50,208 bases of DNA from Acanthaster planci (Eukaryota > Echinodermata > Asteroidea > Valvatida > Acanthasteridae), in contig NW_019091400.1 of assembly GCF_001949145.1 (NCBI RefSeq), positions 561,135 through 611,342 of the forward strand, in the 5' to 3' direction. Numbering within the stretch: the first letter of the stretch is position 1; each line of letters opens with the position of its first letter. The notes under the pieces were generated by a model. The model ran no database searches. It saw only the letters and a list, made by a program, of their open reading frames with translations, and was not told the origin of the DNA. Shown here one piece after another: positions 33,001 to 42,000 of the stretch. The translations under genes and the position numbers were made by a program.

Positions 33001-36000
33001 TTCGAAACTCAGACTGAGAAACCCCAAGTTTGTGAGATTGTGGGCCCCACCCAACAAGATCAAGTGATCATCAGGGAGGCCTTAAAAATGCATGCCTTTC
33101 CAAAAATCTAGCTTAATATGGGTAATTCCAGAAATTAGGGGACCATTTTGTCATGTGCCTGTTATAGTACATGTACCTGTTATAGTACATGTACAATCTG
33201 ACATATGATTTTATAAGTTCAGAACACATATTCTAATTTCCAAGAGTGATGAATTAATGCAAATTACTGTACCTGCCAAACAAAAAGTAATACATGTAGT
33301 TTGAAAACAATTCCAGTGATATTTCCATGTCAAATAACAAAGGTCAGATTTACATGTAACAGGGACACAAAAATGTCACACGTTTGGACCCCTAATTTCT
33401 GGAATTACCTGTATACATGTACCGTACATACATGTACTTGTACATGTACATGTACTGTATATATATATGTACAATACATTCATGTGTAAAATCCAGTAGT
33501 TAAACATTTTTTCAACAAGTTTTTTCTATTCAAGTGCATGTAATGTTTGTTGCATTTAATGTACTGGTAACTACATGTGCGGGTAGGTGGTATAGATGAT
33601 GTAGGCCTAAAAATTGTATGTCAATCAAAATTAAGGCATCATAAATGTACATGTACAGTATGTACATGAACATTTGTGTGCATACTTACAAAAAGTAGAC
33701 AGATGCAGCAGTGTATATGCATGTACAGTGTGTACATGTACATGTACCGGGCACATATTGCTTGTTATTATTTTCAATAGCTTAGCCATAGTAAACATTT
33801 TTCACCTCCAGAAGAAAGTTTACATTGCAAGTTCATATCATAACCCTAAGAAGTTTGAATCCCTTAATTGCAGCGCAATTTATCACATTTCCATGTACCC
33901 ACGGCATGAGGGTTAACAAAGACAGTGAAGGGTGAAAGAAAAACATCTCTGAATTATTCAGTACATTTTTGAATTACATATACATGTACATTCGCTTTTA
34001 AACAGAGAAGAAAACTTAATTGACGATCAATTCTGTAGACAATGCACAAATTTAGTGTTTAAGTTTTCCTTTCTTCTGTCACCTCAAGATTTGGTTTGGT
34101 TTACCAAATGTGAGTACATGCACATCTGAGGGAATAATTTCAGGGGTGTTACCTCTACACACATGTGTCTTTGCAGGGTGTTACACTCTTATTCACTCTG
34201 AATAAGAACTTGCCTAGTCAAATTTTCGAGGATTGGAAATGATCCTTTAACAACCTGACAGTCTGACACCCGTGGTATTCATAGCAAGAGAGCAGTATTG
34301 CTCACAGACTTGTGACTTGCCGGGCTGAGTTATAGTGTTACCACTTCTCTGGGATCAGGTGCAGCTGTTTTTGTCTTAATATTCCAAGACGCACATTCAG
34401 AATGGCACAGGAGCTGGCAGGAAGAAGGAATGTCACTGACCAGCAGAGTAGTCCGTGAATAGATTGTCTACATGTACATGTACATGTATGTACAGGTACA
34501 TGTACAAAGTGTACAGGTGCACTGTACATGTACATGTACATGTATGCAAAAATATCTACTTGAAAAAAGTTAAAGACCACTTTTTTCTTAACTTGTAATT
34601 TTTTTCCGAGCAATGAGTGGGATCTAGTTCTTTCTTTTTTTTGTTTGTCTAGATGGTGTTCTCATTAGAATAAAAAATTTTAGAAAATGTTTCCAAACAC
34701 CAAATGCACATTTTTAGCAGTAATATCTTATATAAAAAAAAGTACCGGTATACACAAAATAAAAAGTGGTCCTTAACTTGTTTTGAGAAGTATATTTGCA
34801 AATTGATACATTGACGACAAGGGGAATACTAGCATCTCACATGTGTCTATGTACATACATGTACTGTACACCGTTTTGGGTACAGTGCATATACGTGTAC
34901 CGGGTATGTATGTACAGGTACTCACAAATTTGGCAGTGTCAGGAAGATATATTAATGCTAATTTGGATTAAGTTTTAAATAATGGGTTGTGTTCAGCTAC
35001 ATGTAAACGTAGGGCTTGATTAATTTGTAACATGTCCTTGAGTCAAAACTTTAGGCTTACAAGAATTTTGATTTCAAGATTCAATTCCACATGTGTGCAC
35101 ATTTCGTATGCAGCTCCCAGAAGATGTGACAATGATTAACATACTGTACATGTACTGGTTGTACAATGCACACGTACATGTACATGTACATGTAAGCTTA
35201 AAAACAGCCTCAGGAATAGTTATACTGTGAATACATTTCTTTCCACCTCAAGATAACCCACATATACCGGTACATGTACGTGGTACCGGTACTTGTACCA
35301 TAATTAAGTAAAGGTGTGAAGTGGTACTTACCGGTACAGTACACAGATTTTAATGCTGTGGAAATTCAGCTAAAGTTTGTTCAGCAGGTCAGAATGTGTT
35401 TCGGTTTGTGGAACAGACTTATGAAACATAAGATTTTTGCCTGTAATAAGGTTAATTCAGATTACATGTATAGGTACATGTACGTGTACATTAGCCTAAC
35501 TTAAGCCCACCGTGGTTCTTGATTTTTTCCTCATCCTGGGAACAATGCTTAACTGGTAAGATGACATGGCTTAAGGAAAAGTTGAAAAACTGATTTTTAG
35601 CTTAAAAGAAAATCCTAGACAAGTTCTCCTTTTTTTCAAATTCACAGAAAAGCTGGAAGAGGGAAAGACAAGAAACCACAACCAGTGACCACGCCTGACG
35701 AGCCCAAGATCTTTCTGGAGCCCAAGTATCTGGGAGCACAGATCATAGACTTTGATATCCGGGAAGTTGTACGGTTACCGAAGGGGCTTGATCTCAACGA
35801 GTGGCTGGGCTCCAATAGTGAGTATTGTCGGCAGTTTTTCAGTTGAGTCCATGAAAAGTCCATACCACAAATTCAGCCGTAAGTAAATCAGTGGTCAGTT
35901 CGCAAATCCAATGACAAGCAACATGGGACTTGAAATTGACTTACATGTACATGTGTATACAGGTACGTGTATATGGTACAAGTACGGTACTTGTGGAGAC

Positions 36001-39000
36001 TTGATGGACTGGACTATCACATCAACTATTACAAGAGCCTAATAAAAGCAAGTCTGTCCTGAGCTACATGTACATGTACTGCAGCTCATCAGTCCATTTT
36101 CATTTGCATGAAAGAGCTGAGAATACTGGTATATGGGATAACGGTCCATAACATGTTGCTCCCCAGCAAATGCCAGTGCCAATTTCTAGACCTGTCCGGA
36201 TAGAGACAAGTGGGGGCGTACTAATCAGCTCAAGGCCACAACTTACGTGTGTGGCCAGCAGCTGGATTCGAACCCCTGACCCTCTGATCATGAGTCTCAA
36301 CCCTAACCACTATAGGTACATGTACAACATGTACATGTAGGCCACAAAATCTGAGAGCCATACATGTACACTGTACGAGCACTTACTGGTACCAGTACAT
36401 TGGACCCATACCATGTGTTGGACTCTAAAGCGAAAAGAATATTCCCTTTCAAGAAACTCAAAAAAAAAAAAAAAATTGGAAAAGCTCCACAGTAACTCTG
36501 AAACTTGTGAGATTGTGCCTGAGTTGAACTTACATGTACATATTATGAACTCAGTTAATTACATGTATTATACATGTACATGTAACTTTGTGGGTTTTTT
36601 TATTTACTTGAGTCATATAGCACATGAAGACATGAAATTAAAATGCACATAGATTGTACATGTACCAGTATTGGTCCATTCACTGGTCTTCAACTAATGA
36701 ATGTTTATAAATTAGTGCCGAGTTAAGATTAATTCTCTGGGTCCATTACCATAAGAAATGATTCTTTTCATTGCATGGATGTGGGTAATTCCAGAAATTA
36801 GGGGTCCTTTTTTTTCACGTCCCTGTCATATCGATATATGATATTGTACATGTAAGTTCAAAATGCATTTTCTAATTTCCATGAGTGATGAATGTATGCA
36901 TATTACCTTCCAAACAAATAGTAATACATGGAGTTCGAAATCAATTCTGGTGATATTTCCATGTCAAACAACAAAGGTCAGGTGTAACAGGGACACTAAA
37001 ATTTCACACTTTTGGACCCCTAATTTCTGGAATTACATGTTCCCTCATGAGACAAAACCTGAAACACGGTATAATTTTGGTAAGGGTACATGTACATAGT
37101 GCCGGAATAGATCTCTACTTGAATAAAAGCCGTTGCCAGCATCCCCCAGGTGTCTGGAAATGTCGTCTTATCATGAATGTTCTAGAATGTTCCATACTAA
37201 CATACAAAATAACTTGGATGGATATTTATTCGGCTATTGTACAAAAAATTAAACAAAATAAGCATGGGCTTTTCTTTTGTAAAAAATTCAGTCATTCAGT
37301 TCTAAAACTGTTTTTTTCTCTCTCTCCACAGCTCTAGAATTTTTTAACAATGTTAATGTTCTCTATGGAGTCACGTCGGGCGAAGCCTGCACAAATGATA
37401 CATGTCCAAGCATGTCAGCACCGGGGAACACGTAAGTGTGTCCTTTTGAAAATGAAACTGCTTTTCCTGTGTGAAAAAATATACATGTAACCCCTTTTCC
37501 TTGGAGAATAACATTAAAATATCCAATTAGCTTGATACTTCCCATCTGGATTGCTATGGGAGAATAAAATGTATTACTGTATATAGTCCCAGGGGCTATT
37601 TAATACATTTTGTGTTGCAGTTCATACATGTGCATTGTACATGTAAGCTTTTCATGTCTCTGAAAAGTTTTTCCATTTTGTTTTTAAAGGGGATGGGCCA
37701 TGAAGGGTTAAATTGACGTTATATGACAGTTTCAACCTTTCAACCGTCTTATATACAATGAGTTAAATTAACCCCTCTTTTATGTCATTAAATCAGCAAA
37801 AAATGATGTTTTCTGTGTCCTTTTTTCAGTCTCCACCTGGGCTCTTCACAAAAACTAATTGAAATCGGTTAATGAGGGCAGCAGACAAATCTTGACAAAA
37901 ATGTGACATCATTGGATGGACTTGACTTTCCAGACAAGAATGCATAGTTCCAGCAAGAAAATTGATCAGTCCACGCAAGAATAGTATTCTCTGCTCTGGC
38001 GCGTAGTCGGGTATGTAACTTGTACGTGTCAGGTCAACCACATTCGGTGTTATTTCCTATACCCTTCTCTTGACATGCGGCACAGCTAACCTGACGCATC
38101 GTGTTTAGTTTGTTTTGCATCGCCTTGTACACATGTAATAATTTCTATGGTGAATTGTGAATTTTGGAAGAATACTGATAAACTGTGTTGTCAGTGGTTC
38201 TTGCCGCAATCAATCAAAACAATTCCCTGGAGAGCAGTTTTTGTAGATTCCCAAGCGACTTTTCACACCAGTGATTGTGGGTTAGATTTGATAGCACACA
38301 ATCAGATATTTACGAAGACTCAAAATACAAGTGGGTGTTTAAATGCACACGTACCAGTGCTGACACTATGAGTACGATTTAAAATGGGCTATATTGCACT
38401 GGCGCATGTGGACTATTTTTCGGTGCAAATAATGCCGCACGGTCGTCACGCGACGTGTTGATGCTAAGCAAGTGACTCGCAGTGCACGGTGAAAAAAATT
38501 GTGGGAATGGAACACCAACTTAGACAAAGTAGTCTAGCCTATAACCATGGACACAAAACGACTTCTACTATACAGCTATTGAATAGCCAACGGTAGGACA
38601 ATTACGTCTTTCTAGAAAGACAAATTTTTATAGGCCTAATGGTGCAGGAAAAAATCATGACCAGCCAGTGTTATTTTGTTGATCCCCAGGAAGCCGCCAT
38701 GCCTGTGGCCAACAGCCTCGAGTTGCAAAATCTCTTCCTTAGTATATTCTGGTGCAAACTGACAAGGCAATATTTCTTGTGCCTCATCAGCTCCTTTAAT
38801 GTTGCTTTTTTTGTCAAATGAATAAAACGAACTTGACATGCGATCACTGTCATAATTGGGAAAAGGCATCATCGCTGGAATTATCATCGCTTGAGTCTGA
38901 CATGATTGCATATGTTATTGTTAACGCTACTTCTACATTACGTACATGTCGACGCGTCATTGCGTAACGGTAAACAGTCGCCGGATAAAGGACAGTGTCC

Positions 39001-42000
39001 TATGACGTCACGATTCGTGGGCATTTCTTCAGACAACTTTCTGTACCCGACGGCTGTTGTTTAGCTTTTGCTCTGAGAAGGGAGTGAAATAGGGTTGTGA
39101 AAACTGCAATTTTTAACATATTTCTACGCATTTTAAATTTATGGAGATGTGTTATCTTGTTATGTTTGTTTTATGTGTTGATGCATGTTTTACAAGAAAT
39201 CTTCCCAGCATGGCCCATCCATTTTAGCATTGTACCCTTACCATGCTCTTACTGTACAACTGTACATGTACATGTGGGTCATTCTCTATCTTCTGGGTCC
39301 AAAAGTGTGACACTTTCGTGTCCCTGGTACACCTGACCTGTGTAATTTTACCTCGAAATTATGAAGTGGCTTCAAACTACACTGTACTGTCATTTTGTTT
39401 GATACCGGTACATGTTGGTAATTGACTTTACTTTATCATCCTTTGAAATAAAAGAATGTGTTTAAACTTACAAAATCATACTTGTACCAGGACTGTACAT
39501 ACATACATATACATTTGTACATTGTCAGATTTATTATGCATACATGTATCAACTGCATACGTGTACATATGTACATGTATGTGTAGAAACTCACAGAAGG
39601 GTCCACAGGGTACTTGTATTTTGAGCTTTGATAAGGTAGCAATTTGCACATGTTCTGTGAATTTCAGCAGATTATCAGTGTATCCTGGATGTACTTCAGT
39701 AGAAAAGTAAACACAATCATTATCTGGTTGGTGTTGGTCAAACAGACATGGGTAACATGGGCTTGTTGTCCAAACATAACCTAAAGTCGGTCTGAAAGCT
39801 GAAGCCCATTTCTTCCTTAAGTGCTCCTTGAACAAATAGGAAAATTTAAAAATAGTTTTGAATGAAAGCTTTTGATGCCTGATGTGATACCGTACCTTCC
39901 ATACAAGGGTGCATCTACTGGTAGATTTTGCTTTGCTCTCAAGTGCTTTTATGCTGGTTAATAGTTTTAGATAAAAAGACGAAAAGTTACGGGAAGAGTA
40001 TGTACATGTACATGTAGTGTATTTGTAAAGTCATTACTCTGAGATGACATACATTGTTCAGTACAGTGTACCCAAAGTCTTCAATGCACTGATGAAAAGA
40101 TACTTTGCAGGATTAAGAAGGAAAGACCAGAAGAAATTGAAGTGTGCCACTGCAGAAATCTACATGTACTGTACATGCACACGTACATTACTCAGATGCC
40201 ATTGAATGCACATTTTCAAGATGAAGGTTTCTCTCTTGAGGGAGATAAATGGGTCATAAATGCTTTCATTCCCCAAAGCAGCCTTGGAAACAAGATTGCA
40301 TTTAATAGAGCAAAAAGTACATGTATATGTGACACTTACTGTATTGTACATACTGTACTTGTCTCTCCTTGTTGACTACATGTACATGTAAATGTACCGC
40401 TACGTGACTTTTTCAACCCGAGACTGGGTTCCCAGCCATTCTTGAAATCAGGGAAAACCTGGAAACCGAGTTTCCTTTTTTTGTCAGGGAAAGGTCAAAG
40501 AATATGAGAAAAATTGTCTCAAATCAGGCAAAAGTCAGGGAGTTAGATCTGCCTGAAAATGAAAAGGGTCAGTCTGTTAAATTTTGTCTCATGTTCAAAC
40601 AGCGTATCCACTGGATGATTGATTATGGTAGTGTTTTGTCTCTCTGTGGCTGGAAAACAGTTATCCTGGAATTTAAGAGATGCATATGAAAAATCAGGAC
40701 ATTTTGTTTTCATTAACCCTAACCACCCCAAAGCATTCAAAAATCCTCCACCAGTTTTGGAGGATGGAGGCTGCATGGGAAAATTTCATGGCTGGTAGCG
40801 AAGGATGCATTGTCTCAAGGATGTGGGTTGTATGTATGTTCAGCTATACTTAAATTCATGCCCACAAATAAACATGCACCAGTATCCTCCATACTGCTCC
40901 AGTAAACCGGAACATATTTATATACATGTTTTATGTGCTGTACTATTCACACTGCCTCAACACAATGAGAGTAATTGCCGGAGGATTTTGAAAGATTGAG
41001 GCAGTGGGCACCCCTCTACGGAACATTCTTCAAGAAATATTGGAGGATTTTTGAGGATTGAGGCTTTGCCAATTGTTCATGAGGATATTTTGAGGATTTT
41101 GATGGATTGAGGGTGTTTCCTCTGAAATGGGCCCGAGCGGTTTGAGTGAGTTGTTCGTTTCAAACATACTGTACATGTACCGGTACCAGAACAGGTGTCT
41201 GATTAAGTTTTCATATTTCACTGGGAAGTACATGTACCAGACAACCGGTATAGTCAGATTTCATTACATCATCTCTGCAGCATTGCTCATTGTGGTACAT
41301 GTACATTGTACATTATTTGATATGAGCAGCACAACCAATCTTGCTAGACTGGTCCATCAGAGGTGGAAAGACACAGGCAACTAACACTGACCGATCTGAG
41401 TGCATGACTGTGTAGCTCTTGATCAAACTTCCTCCAGGCACTTACATCTTAAATATTACATTGAGTATTGCATTAAGGCTTATAAGGGTTGAGTCTGATT
41501 TTTTTAATTTGAGGGAACAGCTCCTTTTTTTTTTTTTGGGTTACAGGCAATACTTCTGGCAGGATGACAAGAACAAGAAACTCAAGGTGACGGCACCGCA
41601 GTACATCGACTATGCCATGTCCTTCATACAAAAGCACATAACCGATGAAGCGGTTTTACCAACAAAATATGGTAAGCCCGTGAAGCTGATATTCATGTAT
41701 AAGTACTTGGTCATTAATTGGTCATACCAGTACATGTAATAAAAAGTACCGGTAGCAATAGTTTCTGCATATACGCTGTATTTACATGTACATGTGAAAA
41801 TCTCAGGGCTGCGACTGGTGCCCAGATACCAAGCATTTGACCAAACTAGGCCTCCACCCAGTTCTCTTTTTTTAGTACCTGTACATCACGTACATTAACC
41901 AACCAGAAGACATGTACACATACCGTACTCAGCTCAAGTTTAACCTACATGTACACGTATAAAGGTACATTTTGGGTATTTTGCCTTTTGGCATTAGCTG

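Larger units (their letters stand above)
37432..41546. other. MOB2 intron 3 (4.1 kb)
   Basis: Carries a truncated family-1 MITE (39276-39400), a dispersed repeat at 40434, GAGGATTTTTGAGG-type repeats (40981-41107) and ACATGT runs. Two minus-strand open stretches, 38636-38911 and 39616-39835, have protein-like composition and are discussed as candidates only. Confidence 0.5.

Noticed and set aside
36240-36316. A genuine tRNA gene
   Set aside because: Pol III boxes are present but acceptor and T-arm pairing are not convincing and a SINE-like body follows.
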